From NCBI RefSeq assembly GCF_900102215.1, contig NZ_FNBG01000033.1:1-51569 (forward strand): a stretch of 51,569 nucleotides of DNA. Reading direction: 5' to 3'. Positions 24,844-33,806 of this stretch are shown in pieces. The position numbers and the translations under genes are program-made. Position 1 is the first letter of the stretch; each line of letters opens with the position of its first letter. The notes below the pieces were generated by a model. That model saw only the letters and a list, made by a program, of their open reading frames with translations. It ran no database searches and was not told where the DNA came from. This DNA comes from Fontibacillus panacisegetis (GTDB taxonomy: Bacteria; Bacillota; Bacilli; Paenibacillales; Paenibacillaceae).

Positions 24844-25320
24844 AACGATCCTTCCTTGATTCCAAATAGAAACCCCAACTGCTTTAATAAATTCATATTA
24901 AATATGCATTAAGTTAAAATATCCTTGTATCTTACTAAAAAAGTTCAGGAAACTTGTCTAGTTTATACGGTAAGCAGGTGAAAAGATAGAGTAATGACGA
25001 GAATAATCTTTCACTGTTCAAATTAATGAGTAACTTTTCATTTGGATTAATATTGAGTGTCTGTGCACCATAATATTATGGGTCAGTATGTTCGAAGCAA
25101 TCATCTGTTTAATCAGGTCGTTGAAGTTGTAAGCCATGTAGCAGTTACGCTTTATGCTCCTGTCGATCATCCAACTATTCATTTCAGGAATTCCCTATGA
25201 GGATTTGCTATTCCAACAGAGCAAAATTACGTTTAACATCACAATATTTTGTCAATTCTTTCTCTCCTACCATTGCTATGATAAAATACTAACGTACCAA
25301 CTAGCAAAGGAGATAAAAAC
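24844..25320. other. Divergent intergenic region between wzm and the ligase-like gene
   Basis: No gene is supported here. The AT-rich 477 bases should hold the promoter of the long minus-strand operon, but no good -35/-10 pair was found on that strand. A 40-codon open frame at 25078-25200 has no ribosome site. The plus-strand promoter at 25274-25282 is the only convincing element. Confidence 0.5.
25274..25282 (+). promoter_or_regulatory. Extended -10 promoter of the ligase-like gene
   Basis: TGCTATGAT is an extended -10 box (TGn plus TATGAT), followed by AAAAT. It lies about 40 bases upstream of the GTG start. TTGTCA at 25249-25254 is too far (22 bases) to be an ideal -35, which fits use of the extended -10. 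Confidence 0.5.
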
Positions 25321-27777
25321 GTGTCGAATCCAGTATACGGGAAAAAAGCCATTGAGTCGAGGAATGGAAAAAATTTGTCTGCGACGATGTGGGTGTTAAT
25401 TGTTGGTTTAATTCTATTTTTTGTCTGGGCTCCGTTCCAAGCAGGTGTGTTTAACGGTCTTGTATTAATTTTTGAAAAATCATTATTTCAGGCTGTATTA
25501 ATTGGTAGTCTTTTATTGATTGTTTGGATCGTGGCATATTATAAAAGGATAAAGCTTGACGATCAGAGAGATTGGTTGGCAGTGATTGTGCTTCTATTAC
25601 CGATTACGTATATACTCTCTCTCATATCGGCAGCAAGTATGTTTTTTGCTACAAACTCGCTGTTAATTCAATTTCTTTATGCTTTTGTTTTCATTATTGG
25701 ACTGTATCTACTACAAAATAAACAAGCCAATACTATCATAGAAACTTCTATCATTACCGTAGCTTATCTCATTGTCTTTTTCGGACTGTTCAACTGGCTG
25801 GGGCAAGGGAGAACTGTTTCTGCTATTGTCGGCTGGTTTACTGGTATTGTCATCAATGGACAATATCACCAGGCGGTGTGGGTTGATTCAAACGGTCCTC
25901 GGCTTGCATCTGTATTTCAATATCCAAATACATATGCTGCCTTTTTAATGGCCTTTTTGTTTGTAGCTGTATTTGCTATTACACGTTCCAAAAAATGGTG
26001 GGCACAAGCAATTCACGCTTTCACAATTGTACCGATTGTAATTTCGATCCTGCTTACCCTATCTCGTGGGGGCTTGATGTTCCTGCCGATCGTGTTTATC
26101 ATTCTTCTCTTGTTTTTGAAACCTGCCAAGCAAATCCTTTGGATTGTATATTGTCTAATAGGCGGTGTTGCAACACTGCTCATTTCTAAACCAGTAACGA
26201 ATTTGGGACAACAATTCCATTTAGGTCAGATTGGTGATCCAGCTAAAGGATGGTTTTACGTACTTGGCGCTTCTTTGATCGTAGCTATTGCTGCCGTACT
26301 GATTCAACGGTTCGTGGCACCTTGGTTAGAGAACATTACAACAAACTGGAATACGAAAAAGTTGGCCAGTGTGTGGCTTCCTGTTATTTCTGTCGTTGCT
26401 GTTGTCGTCATTGTCTTTTTATTTCTTGGAACTAATCTCAAGCATGTTCTGCCTGGTAATATTGGTGCTCGTCTTGAAAACATCAATTTACAACAGCACA
26501 GTGTACTGGAACGTCTAACCTTCTATAAAGATGCTGTTAAAGTAATCAAGGATTATCCTGTTGTCGGTGTTGGTGGCGGTGCGTGGGCTTCTATCTATGA
26601 AAAATATCAAAACAACCCGTATTCAAGCCGTCAAGCCCACAGCTTTATCATGCAGTATTTAGTTGAAGTTGGGATATTAGGATTTATTGTGCTTATAGGT
26701 TTCCTAGCATTCATTTTCTATAAATATATTCGCGGATATATTCATAGTGATGAGGAAAAACGCAATAACTACTTTGTTTATTTCATCGTCGTTCTTTCTA
26801 TTCTAGTCCACAGTTTAATGGACTTTAACATGAGTTATGTCTTTATGGGTATGCTGGTCTTCCTCGGACTTGGCGGTATGGCCGCAGCAATGGACAATCG
26901 CCCGATCAAGAGGCTTACTATCAAACCATCCGTTATGCGCGGTCTTTACAGCTCTGTAATGGTTGTTGCATCATTGATTCTGGTCTTTACCTCAATCCGT
27001 TATATGCAAGCCAGCCAAGCTGTATTAAAAGGACAAACATTAATGCAAACAAGCTCTGATTTCCAAGAAATCAAGGCGCCAATCGATGAAGCACTGAAAA
27101 AGCGCAGCAATCATCCGGATGCTGTAGTGAGTTTAAATGTTCTGCTAAAAGCGGCATATGAACAAACTCAAGAGGAGTCTTTCTACAATGAAGACGTTAA
27201 GCTTTTAACAAATGCGCTAAAGAAAGATTCATTTAATAAAAACATGTACAATCAGCTAATGTCCTTATATAAACTAAAAGGCGAGACCGATAAGGCCTAT
27301 CTCGTGCTGAAAGATAATGCTGACCGCTACAACTACGATCAAAACTGGTATGAGCAACTAATTGTTCAATCTTTTGAGTTGGGATATCAGGCGCTAGGAA
27401 ATCAGGATGTTGCTAAAAAGGAACTATATTTCAATACAGGGATACAAGCTTATGAACACGTCGTACGTGGTGTTGAGCATTTGAAGACACTCCCGGAGGG
27501 GCAGCTTCAAGGTAACCCGTTTTCTGTTACCCAGCTAATGGTCCTTAACGCAGGTAAAATGCAATATATGATGAATAAGCCTGCTGAAGCAGCAGATATT
27601 TTCAGACAATGGATCAACCAGGATCTAAATGATCCAACCAACCGAGAGATCGCTCGCTGGTATCTGGCAGCATTGCAAAAAACCGGTGGCAGCGATCAAG
27701 CCGTGTACGATCAACTGATTCAAATCGATCCGAGTGAAAAAGATTCAATAAATCAATTGACAGGGTTGACTTTCTAA
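25321..27777 (+). CDS. O-antigen-ligase-like (Wzy_C) membrane protein with TPR-like tail
   Basis: An 818-residue membrane protein. About 12-14 helices span residues 20-570. The large external loop (about 375-450) contains the Wzy_C-type segment, with ERLTFYKDAVKVIKDYPVVG, then GGAWASIYEKYQ and RQAHSFIMQYLVEVG. The last ~230 residues are helical and TPR-like (TLMQTSSDFQEI, then LLKAAYEQTQEE, then LMSLYKLKGETDKAY). This layout matches the WsaB/WsfB group of bacterial O-glycan ligases that attach S-layer glycans to protein. A polymerase (Wzy) is the alternative. The start is GTG with GGAGA upstream. It is divergent from the ABC-exporter operon. Confidence 0.8.
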   Translation: MSNPVYGKKAIESRNGKNLSATMWVLIVGLILFFVWAPFQAGVFNGLVLIFEKSLFQAVLIGSLLLIVWIVAYYKRIKLDDQRDWLAVIVLLLPITYILSLISAASMFFATNSLLIQFLYAFVFIIGLYLLQNKQANTIIETSIITVAYLIVFFGLFNWLGQGRTVSAIVGWFTGIVINGQYHQAVWVDSNGPRLASVFQYPNTYAAFLMAFLFVAVFAITRSKKWWAQAIHAFTIVPIVISILLTLSRGGLMFLPIVFIILLLFLKPAKQILWIVYCLIGGVATLLISKPVTNLGQQFHLGQIGDPAKGWFYVLGASLIVAIAAVLIQRFVAPWLENITTNWNTKKLASVWLPVISVVAVVVIVFLFLGTNLKHVLPGNIGARLENINLQQHSVLERLTFYKDAVKVIKDYPVVGVGGGAWASIYEKYQNNPYSSRQAHSFIMQYLVEVGILGFIVLIGFLAFIFYKYIRGYIHSDEEKRNNYFVYFIVVLSILVHSLMDFNMSYVFMGMLVFLGLGGMAAAMDNRPIKRLTIKPSVMRGLYSSVMVVASLILVFTSIRYMQASQAVLKGQTLMQTSSDFQEIKAPIDEALKKRSNHPDAVVSLNVLLKAAYEQTQEESFYNEDVKLLTNALKKDSFNKNMYNQLMSLYKLKGETDKAYLVLKDNADRYNYDQNWYEQLIVQSFELGYQALGNQDVAKKELYFNTGIQAYEHVVRGVEHLKTLPEGQLQGNPFSVTQLMVLNAGKMQYMMNKPAEAADIFRQWINQDLNDPTNREIARWYLAALQKTGGSDQAVYDQLIQIDPSEKDSINQLTGLTF

Positions 27778-27786
27778 TCCGTTAAT

Positions 27787-27827
27787 ACAAAAAAATCGGC
27801 TCCTCTTATGAGAGGCCGATTTTTTTA
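27787..27827. terminator. Bidirectional terminator between ligase-like gene and galU
   Basis: An inverted repeat pairs AATCGGC...CTCT with AGAG...GCCGATT, with an A-tract on the left and a T-tract on the right. It serves both convergent genes. The galU stop codon (complement of 27806-27808) lies in the loop. Confidence 0.8.
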
Positions 27828-28690
27828 TCGTCAATCATTTTCGTCATGTATTCCAATAATCCACTACGCAGTTCCTTGTTCTGCAGTGCATAATGAATCG
27901 TAGTTTGAATGAAGCCTAACTTTTCCCCTACATCATGCCTTAAACCATCAAAATGATAGGCTACAATGCGTTCAATCTCTCTAAGCCTTGAAATAGCATC
28001 AGTTAACTGTATTTCACCGCCTACACCTTCATGTTGACTATCCAAAATATCAAAAATGGCAGGTGTTAAAATGTATCTGCCCATGATTGCAAGATTGGAA
28101 GGAGCCTGGTCTACTAGTGGTTTTTCAACCAATTGTTTTGCTTGGTATACCCGATCGCCAATTTCTGTACCGTCTACAATCCCGTAACGTGACACTTCCT
28201 CCCACGGGATTGGCTGCACACCTACAACTGATGCCTTCTGAAAGTTATATACGTCTATCATCTGTCTTAGACATGGAACTTCGGATTCTACGATATCATC
28301 GCCAAGAAGAACAGCGAATGGCTCATCTCCGATAAATTTCCTGGCGCACCAGATGGCATGTCCCAGACCCTTAGGTTCTTTTTGCCGAATGTAATGAATA
28401 TCAGCCATTTCTGACGATTTACGCACCTCATTCAGTAACTCCCATTTACCCTTTTCTGATAAGTTATGCTCAAGCTCAAATGAATGATCAAAGTGATCTT
28501 CGATAGCACGCTTCCCTTTCCCAGTCACAATAATGATATCCTCAATCCCTGAGGCAACAGCTTCTTCGACAATGTACTGAATCGTCGGTTTATCTACAAT
28601 AGGCAGCATTTCCTTAGGCATTGCCTTGGTCGCTGGCAGGAAGCGGGTTCCCAACCCTGCTGCGGGGATAATTGCTTTACGAATTTTCAT
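27806..28690 (-). CDS. galU: UTP-glucose-1-phosphate uridylyltransferase
   Basis: A 294-residue nucleotidyltransferase making UDP-glucose, a precursor for cell-wall polymers and for the neighbouring glycan cluster. The N-terminus [19 protein letters not shown] leads into [16 protein letters not shown], which is diagnostic. LGDDIV near residue 109 holds the metal-binding Asp. An in-frame start at 28756 exists, but GGGAGG precedes the ATG at 28690, which gives the family N-terminus. B. subtilis calls the orthologue gtaB. It is convergent with the ligase-like gene and shares a terminator with it. Confidence 0.95.
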   Translation of the reverse strand: MKIRKAIIPAAGLGTRFLPATKAMPKEMLPIVDKPTIQYIVEEAVASGIEDIIIVTGKGKRAIEDHFDHSFELEHNLSEKGKWELLNEVRKSSEMADIHYIRQKEPKGLGHAIWCARKFIGDEPFAVLLGDDIVESEVPCLRQMIDVYNFQKASVVGVQPIPWEEVSRYGIVDGTEIGDRVYQAKQLVEKPLVDQAPSNLAIMGRYILTPAIFDILDSQHEGVGGEIQLTDAISRLREIERIVAYHFDGLRHDVGEKLGFIQTTIHYALQNKELRSGLLEYMTKMIDDKKIGLS

Positions 28691-28741
28691 AAACCATGCC
28701 TCCCATAAAAATAGTAATACTTGCCACTGTATCATAGATGT

Positions 28742-28770
28742 ATTATCTAATAACATTCATAAAAGCTCAA
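28742..28770 (-). promoter_or_regulatory. Sigma-A-type promoter of galU
   Basis: On the minus strand TTGAGC (28770-28765) is separated by 17 bases from GATAAT (28747-28742). It lies about 50 bases upstream of the ATG. Confidence 0.6.
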
Positions 28771-28824
28771 ACTTGTTGTCAGCTTGTGTCCTCATATCTC
28801 TTCTCATCATCTATAAATTACAAT

Positions 28825-28864
28825 AAAAAAGGCAAATCGGAAAGTGAAAGTCTCCAATTTGCCT
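28825..28864 (-). terminator. Terminator of the small orphan gene
   Basis: GGCAAATT and ATTTGCC arms (with a short inner GG/CC pairing) are followed on the minus strand by TTTTTTATTG. It starts about 28 bases past the stop of the 64-residue gene. Confidence 0.75.
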
Positions 28865-28891
28865 AAGGATGTTTACATATTACCTATCAAC

Positions 28892-29086
28892 TCAACTAAA
28901 TAACTGACGAAATGAATGGCGTTTAGACTCAACAATTTGGTCACTTTGGCGACCTCCGGGTTCAGGAGTACGAAGATAGCGCTCGGTTCCGAATTCGATT
29001 TTCCGATACTGCTCATCCCCACCGATTTCCAGCCGCCCATGAACCTGTGTCACCAACGATTGCATTTCGAGGAATCCTTCAAACAT
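28892..29086 (-). CDS. Small protein of unknown function (64 aa)
   Basis: A 64-residue hydrophilic protein I do not recognise. It begins MFEGFLEMQSLVTQVHGRLE and has a charged, Arg-rich second half ending in HSFRQLFS. No signal peptide, membrane segment or cysteine is seen. An upstream in-frame GTG at 29095 abuts the GGAGG box, so the ATG at 29086, nine bases from that box, is the start. The ideal ribosome site and a clear terminator support a real single-gene unit. Its base composition matches core genes more than the AT-rich glycan genes on either side. Confidence 0.7.
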   Translation of the reverse strand: MFEGFLEMQSLVTQVHGRLEIGGDEQYRKIEFGTERYLRTPEPGGRQSDQIVESKRHSFRQLFS

Positions 29087-29264
29087 CACTTTCACCCTCC
29101 TATATCAATTGATTTGATAGATTATTGATTTCATATTGTTTACGCTTTCATCATACCATATTACGGATTTTTTTCTAAGTGATAAACTTTGTTTATTGGT
29201 CTAAAAATCGGTATTTCACAAATTGTACAACATTTCAGACTGTTACATCATTCCAAGAATAACT

Positions 29265-29292
29265 AATAGGCCTTATAGCTCCAAGGCCTATT
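29265..29292. terminator. Perfect 10-base inverted repeat, possible terminator
   Basis: AATAGGCCTT at 29265-29274 is inverted exactly at 29283-29292 with an 8-base loop. It lies about 50 bases beyond the stop of the minus-strand acyltransferase gene. The T-tract after it is weak on either strand. Confidence 0.45.
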
Positions 29293-29345
29293 AAATGTTA
29301 TCTTATCTTTTTGTTAATGTGCAGTATCGTCCTACTACAGACTAT

Positions 29346-30443
29346 TCAAAACATTCTTTTAACAGTTCCTACATTAATAAATCCTCGAGTTATCCTTGAT
29401 TTCCCAAGAAAATATGTGAAGATAAGAGCAACCAAAAACCCAACTACATTAATAAGAACAAATACAATTAAACTTGGATTATGATACCCTAAAAATGCCC
29501 CGACTTTTGGAATTATAAGTGAAATCCAAATTAATACCCAATAATGTAATATAAAAACCCCAAACGAATAATCCCTACCCCATTCGGAAATCTTACTACA
29601 CCATTTTAAATCGATTGTACTGAATTTATCGCCGATATATAGAAAGAAGATAGACATCCAAATTGGAATTGAAGCCTTCCAAGGAGTCCCATTTAATTCT
29701 CCCCAGTGTAACCTACCATAAACAAAGCCCATGATTACTATTGGAATCATGATACTCATCATAACAACTATCGACGATTTTGGAGAATAGTTTTTTACAA
29801 ATTTTGATATATTTAATGATTCATAAAGAAATCCAATAGCCATAGTACCTAAGGCTAACTTATTTAATAATAAATATGAACTAACAACATTTGTCACATC
29901 CAGTGGAACAAAAGTAATACCAAACAAAACCCCGGTACAAATAACAATTATTGACCCTCTTCCAATGACGTTATTAATCACTCTTGATGCTAAAAAAGCA
30001 AACGCATAGATGACAATTAAATGAATCAAAAAATACCCTGGGGAGTAGTTGACTGAAATAAATGTGTTCCATGCATCTTGAATAATTGCGCTAAATGAAT
30101 CTCCTCTTACAAACAAATGAAAAGGGTATCTTGAATATCCTTCATAAAGTATGTAATTGGGTATATCGTAAATCACGATACAAATAAAAATAATAACTAA
30201 CAATTTTTGAATTTTAGAAAGCACTTTACTTATAGGGGCATTAATCATTGATTTTAAAGCCAAACGAGAAGATACTACATAAAAAAACGGCATTGCCCAC
30301 ATAATAGTATATAATTTAAACTCATCCACCAATGGACGCTGATATGAACCATCTAGCAAACCATAATATGAACTGTGAAACCAAACAATACAGAAGCAAG
30401 CAATAAACCTAAAAATATCTGTTATATTATTCGTAGACCTCAT
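29346..30443 (-). CDS. Acyltransferase 3 family membrane protein
   Basis: A 365-residue polytopic protein, third acyltransferase-3 member in the window. The N-terminus NNITDIFRFIACFCIVWFHSSYYG has the conserved Arg and His. About ten helices follow, ending in a short basic tail (GKSRITRGFINVGTVKRMF). AGGAG precedes the ATG. It is a single-gene unit in an AT-rich patch separate from the main operon by galU and the orphan gene. It probably modifies a surface sugar; the target is unknown. Confidence 0.85.
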   Translation of the reverse strand: MRSTNNITDIFRFIACFCIVWFHSSYYGLLDGSYQRPLVDEFKLYTIMWAMPFFYVVSSRLALKSMINAPISKVLSKIQKLLVIIFICIVIYDIPNYILYEGYSRYPFHLFVRGDSFSAIIQDAWNTFISVNYSPGYFLIHLIVIYAFAFLASRVINNVIGRGSIIVICTGVLFGITFVPLDVTNVVSSYLLLNKLALGTMAIGFLYESLNISKFVKNYSPKSSIVVMMSIMIPIVIMGFVYGRLHWGELNGTPWKASIPIWMSIFFLYIGDKFSTIDLKWCSKISEWGRDYSFGVFILHYWVLIWISLIIPKVGAFLGYHNPSLIVFVLINVVGFLVALIFTYFLGKSRITRGFINVGTVKRMF

Positions 30444-30886
30444 TACATATCTCCTAAGTGTTTACTATACTGTAAATAATACAAGTTTATACCTATTATT
30501 GGAATGTTAGCAGTGTAGTTTGTTTCTGATATAAAACTAGGATCCACACTATTCATAAAAAAGCAATGTAGAAAGCATTATTATCACTCTATTTTATCAC
30601 CACCAGACGTAATTCCTCTTCTTCAATTATAGGCTTAACAACAATAATACTCCCTGTTAACACCTTATAAAAGTAAAAAACTGGGGAAGCAAACACTTTT
30701 ACCACTCGAAGAACAAACATTCAGAGCATTTATTAACCATAGAGTTCAATTCTACCTCGATCTACGACTGTAAGATAATCCTTTAAACTCATTCCTAAAT
30801 CATTAAAACTTTCGTAACAACCACAACAAAAGACGATTCTAGCACAGGCGCTAAACCGAATCGTCTTTATCATTCATCATTTCTAT
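30444..30886. other. Intergenic region, no gene seen
   Basis: About 440 AT-rich bases without a supported gene. They should contain the acyltransferase promoter (minus strand). The only clear element is the terminator at 30829-30868. Confidence 0.5.
30829..30868 (-). terminator. Terminator of the U32 gene
   Basis: Perfect 11-base arms AAAGACGATTC and GAATCGTCTTT with an 18-base loop, followed on the minus strand by TTGTTGTGG. It starts 19 bases past the stop codon. Confidence 0.7.
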
Positions 30887-33403
30887 TTATTTCACCAACT
30901 GCCCCCGCGTAACCCCCAACTGATTCGTCGCCTTCAGCGTCTTCCATACCTGCGTTCCGCTAATCTCTCCACGAAGTGCACGGTTGTACAGGTTAATAAC
31001 TTCATGTACTTGTTCTGGTGTTTCTTCCAGAAACTCTACACGGTAGCTGCTTACACCGAGATCAAGGAAGTGATTCAAGTATTCTGCGCCGGATTGTTCG
31101 ATCGCATTATAGACGGTGTTGCGGCAGCCTTCATCAACGCGAACGGGATGGGACATTCCGATCCGATCCTGGAGGGATGCGCGTTGCTCTTCGCATGGTC
31201 GGCCGCAGTTGGTGTAGTTGGTGCCTTCACTGAGGAAGGTGCAGTACACGCAGTGCTCGGTATGGAACATCGGCAAATGCTGATGGATGACGACTTCCAT
31301 TTGTGAGGTGCGGCTTTGTCCGAGCAAATCAACCATCTGCTGGATGTTCAGGTCATAAGAAGGTGTGACGATGTCACAGCCTGCTTCAAGGAACAGTTCA
31401 ACTGCCAGATGATTAGCGATGTTCAGTGAGAAATCACCAATCAGACGCGGGTGAATTGCGTCAGGGTTTTCTTGGCGGTGGCGCAAATAATAGTATAGCG
31501 CACCGGTGTTGCGTACCAGGACTGCGTCGGGATTGAGACGCAGGATGTTGTTGTGATAGCCGTTCTCGCCAGGCATATGAATGCGCGGCGTAGCGAGCGC
31601 GATTTTGCGGTCCGCTGCACGAACGGCTTCAACCGCTGCCGGGAACTGCTTGATGAACTCGAAGTCGGCGTAAATATGCTCTACGCCGGCTTCGAGCGCA
31701 GCCTCCACCTGCGGGAGGCTGCGGCACAGCGCGGTGAGCTTCGCCTCACCGCGACGCACCGCGCGGCGCTCGGCCTTGCCCGAGCTGCCGAGCGGGTCCA
31801 CCGCCCGTGTCACGTACACGGGCGGCTTCGGCCGTTCGCCGGCTAGCAGCTCCACTGCGCGCCGGCGAATGCCGTTCAGCTCTCGCATCGGGAGGATTAC
31901 GTCGCCTTCAAGCGACGTTTCCAACTGCTCGAGCTGAAACACCGTGCCCCCGAGACGGCCGAACTGCTCTTCGAGCAGGGCATCGTCCATCGGGCGTTTT
32001 TGCGCGACCTCGAGCAGCAGCTCCGAGTCCACGCGCACGGTCGTTCCTTTCTGTACATCCGTCCAGAAAGTCACAAGCGGCTCGCCAGCCTTGCCGCTTA
32101 CACCGACATGCACCGGGAATACCCGGTACGGCTTGTCCGTCTCAAAGGTCTGACGCAATCTTTTATCCAATGCCTGGTCACTCGTCTTCCAGATCCGGTC
32201 ACCCACGTGCACCCGATGCAAATCCACATCATGCCGTCCCGGAATAATATCCACGATCCAGTTTTCATCGGCCTCGCCCTCAATCTTCACACCTTTGCGG
32301 CGCAAATCATAAATACGTCCGCCTTCTTCCTTTTTCGCAGGGTCCCCGGCATCAAAAACAATCCCGTCACCGCGCTTAATCGGAGCTTCAATCTTACACA
32401 CAACCCCGTCGCGAAGCACCTGCTCGACACGACCTACATACACACCGCGGCTCTTTGGAAAAGTCCCCTCCACAAGCTTCTTGTTGTTCGTTCCATCCAA
32501 AAACCCATGCGTAAACCCACGCGAGAAGCTCTGCTGTAATTCACGAATTTCTTCCTTCGATGGCCGTGTATCGTCTCCATCAAAATACCGATCAATCGCC
32601 TTGCGGTATTTACTCACCACGTTAGCTACATATTCCGGACTCTTCAGTCGTCCTTCTATTTTAAAAGAAGTTACCCCTGCCTCAATCAACTCCGGCATAA
32701 TATCGATCGCCGCCAAATCCTTAGGAGAGAGCAAATACGCAACATCCCCCATAGGCTTTTGCACACCATCTACCATCAAATCATACGGCAAACGGCAGGC
32801 TTGCGCGCATTCACCACGGTTCGCTGAACGTCCACCCCACATTTCTGAGGTAAGACATTGGCCGGAGTACGATACACAGATTGCCCCATGCACAAAAACC
32901 TCCATCGGAAGCTTCGCTTGATCCCCGATCGTCTTGATTTGCTTCAGATTATTTTCACGTCCTAATACGACTCGTTCCATTCCCCAAGGCTTCGTAAATT
33001 CAACCGCCTCCGGCGAGGTAATCGTCATTTGTGTTGAACCGTGAATCGGAAAATCAGGTGAAATTTCACGTATCATTTTTACCAAGCCAAGATCCTGTAC
33101 GATAACCGCGTCCACGCCCGCATCAATACAAGCCTCAATCAGTTCCTGCGCATCTCGCAATTCATCTTCAAACACAAGTATATTAAAAGTTAAAAATCCC
33201 TTTACACCATAGCTATGCAAAAACGCCATAATTTCCGATAATTCATCCATACGAAAATTGTTCGCACGAGCCCGGGCATTAAACTTCTCCACTCCAAAAA
33301 ATATCGCATCCGCACCATTAGCCACAGCCGCACGCATGCAATCCCAATCCCCTGCTGGGGCCAACAGCTCAACATCCTGTCTAGTTAGTACATTCTGATT
33401 CAT
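30887..33403 (-). CDS. U32-family protein, RlhA-like (rRNA hydroxylation type)
   Basis: An 838-residue protein of the U32 'peptidase' family. The N-terminal TIM-barrel part starts ELLAPAGDWDCMRAAVANGAD. The U32 signature EVFVHGAICVSYSGQC lies near residue 168, followed by RGECAQACRLPY with cysteines likely to bind an Fe-S cluster. A middle DUF3656-like domain and a second barrel-like part with further cysteines (HCVYCTF, then NCGRPC) complete it. Long U32 proteins with DUF3656 include E. coli RlhA, needed for 5-hydroxycytidine in 23S rRNA, while shorter relatives (TrhP) act on tRNA U34. RNA hydroxylation is therefore more likely than proteolysis. The middle (about residues 435-600) is encoded by unusually GC-rich DNA. 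Confidence 0.85.
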   Translation of the reverse strand: MNQNVLTRQDVELLAPAGDWDCMRAAVANGADAIFFGVEKFNARARANNFRMDELSEIMAFLHSYGVKGFLTFNILVFEDELRDAQELIEACIDAGVDAVIVQDLGLVKMIREISPDFPIHGSTQMTITSPEAVEFTKPWGMERVVLGRENNLKQIKTIGDQAKLPMEVFVHGAICVSYSGQCLTSEMWGGRSANRGECAQACRLPYDLMVDGVQKPMGDVAYLLSPKDLAAIDIMPELIEAGVTSFKIEGRLKSPEYVANVVSKYRKAIDRYFDGDDTRPSKEEIRELQQSFSRGFTHGFLDGTNNKKLVEGTFPKSRGVYVGRVEQVLRDGVVCKIEAPIKRGDGIVFDAGDPAKKEEGGRIYDLRRKGVKIEGEADENWIVDIIPGRHDVDLHRVHVGDRIWKTSDQALDKRLRQTFETDKPYRVFPVHVGVSGKAGEPLVTFWTDVQKGTTVRVDSELLLEVAQKRPMDDALLEEQFGRLGGTVFQLEQLETSLEGDVILPMRELNGIRRRAVELLAGERPKPPVYVTRAVDPLGSSGKAERRAVRRGEAKLTALCRSLPQVEAALEAGVEHIYADFEFIKQFPAAVEAVRAADRKIALATPRIHMPGENGYHNNILRLNPDAVLVRNTGALYYYLRHRQENPDAIHPRLIGDFSLNIANHLAVELFLEAGCDIVTPSYDLNIQQMVDLLGQSRTSQMEVVIHQHLPMFHTEHCVYCTFLSEGTNYTNCGRPCEEQRASLQDRIGMSHPVRVDEGCRNTVYNAIEQSGAEYLNHFLDLGVSSYRVEFLEETPEQVHEVINLYNRALRGEISGTQVWKTLKATNQLGVTRGQLVK

Positions 33404-33533
33404 AAATATCCTCCTGAATAAATCTGCACATATATCTATAACTTCAATAAGTATTTTCTCAAGCAGTCCAACTTGTCCATTCTAACAGACTAATGCCCAA
33501 GACTCTACCCATACCATAAAAAGTAATATCAAG

Positions 33534-33576
33534 AAAAAGACACCCTGTTCCTCTAGCAGAAACAAAGTGCCTTCAT
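33534..33576 (-). terminator. Terminator of the small membrane-protein gene
   Basis: A 14-pair stem with several G-U pairs (minus-strand AGGCAC... / ...GTGTCT) around a short loop, followed by TTTTTCTTG. It starts 24 bases past the stop at 33600. Confidence 0.65.
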
Positions 33577-33599
33577 GTACGTTAACTAATGGTTTCCCT

Positions 33600-33806
33600 T
33601 TAACTAAACCAGGATTTGACCATGATTGCATCCGACGCCAAAAACACGAGCAGACTAAAGATGCCAAAGCCAATCGCAAACAGGTTCTTCTCACGTTGGG
33701 TTGCCAACCGTACTACACCAATCAAAATTACGATTGTAAACAAAATCATGAAAATATCAAACCCGTTAAAGGTCGAAGTCGTTTCCCCCGCAGCAGCGAG
33801 TAACAT
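33600..33806 (-). CDS. Small two-helix membrane protein (DUF2759-like)
   Basis: A 68-residue protein with two hydrophobic helices, about 17-33 (FDIFMILFTIVILIGVV) and 42-60, joined by a short basic loop (RLATQREKN). It resembles the small DUF2759 membrane proteins of Bacillales; that family call is from memory and is moderate. GAGGGGGG lies upstream of the ATG. A possible promoter (TTGCAA, 17 bases, TAACAT on the minus strand at 33878-33850) and a terminator at 33534 indicate a single-gene unit. Function is unknown. Confidence 0.7.
   Translation of the reverse strand: MLLAAAGETTSTFNGFDIFMILFTIVILIGVVRLATQREKNLFAIGFGIFSLLVFLASDAIMVKSWFS

Noticed and set aside
25078..25200. 40-codon open frame upstream of the ligase-like gene
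   Set aside because: No ribosome site, no recognisable similarity, and it lies in a region expected to hold promoters. It could be a gene remnant but cannot be supported.
24844..25320. Remnant of an insertion sequence between wzm and the ligase-like gene
   Set aside because: No terminal inverted repeats, target duplications or transposase motifs could be found.
25321..27777. Reading this gene as a Wzy polymerase of a Wzx/Wzy pathway
   Set aside because: No Wzx flippase or chain-length regulator is in the window, and the export genes are Wzm/Wzt, so a ligase role fits better. The alternative is kept in the gene entry.
31807..32247. 146-codon plus-strand open frame within the U32 gene
   Set aside because: It is antisense to a well-supported gene in its GC-rich block, where long false frames are expected.
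33482..33694. 70-codon minus-strand frame overlapping the small membrane-protein gene
   Set aside because: It spans the terminator at 33534 and overlaps most of the DUF2759-like gene, which has the better ribosome site and a plausible membrane topology.
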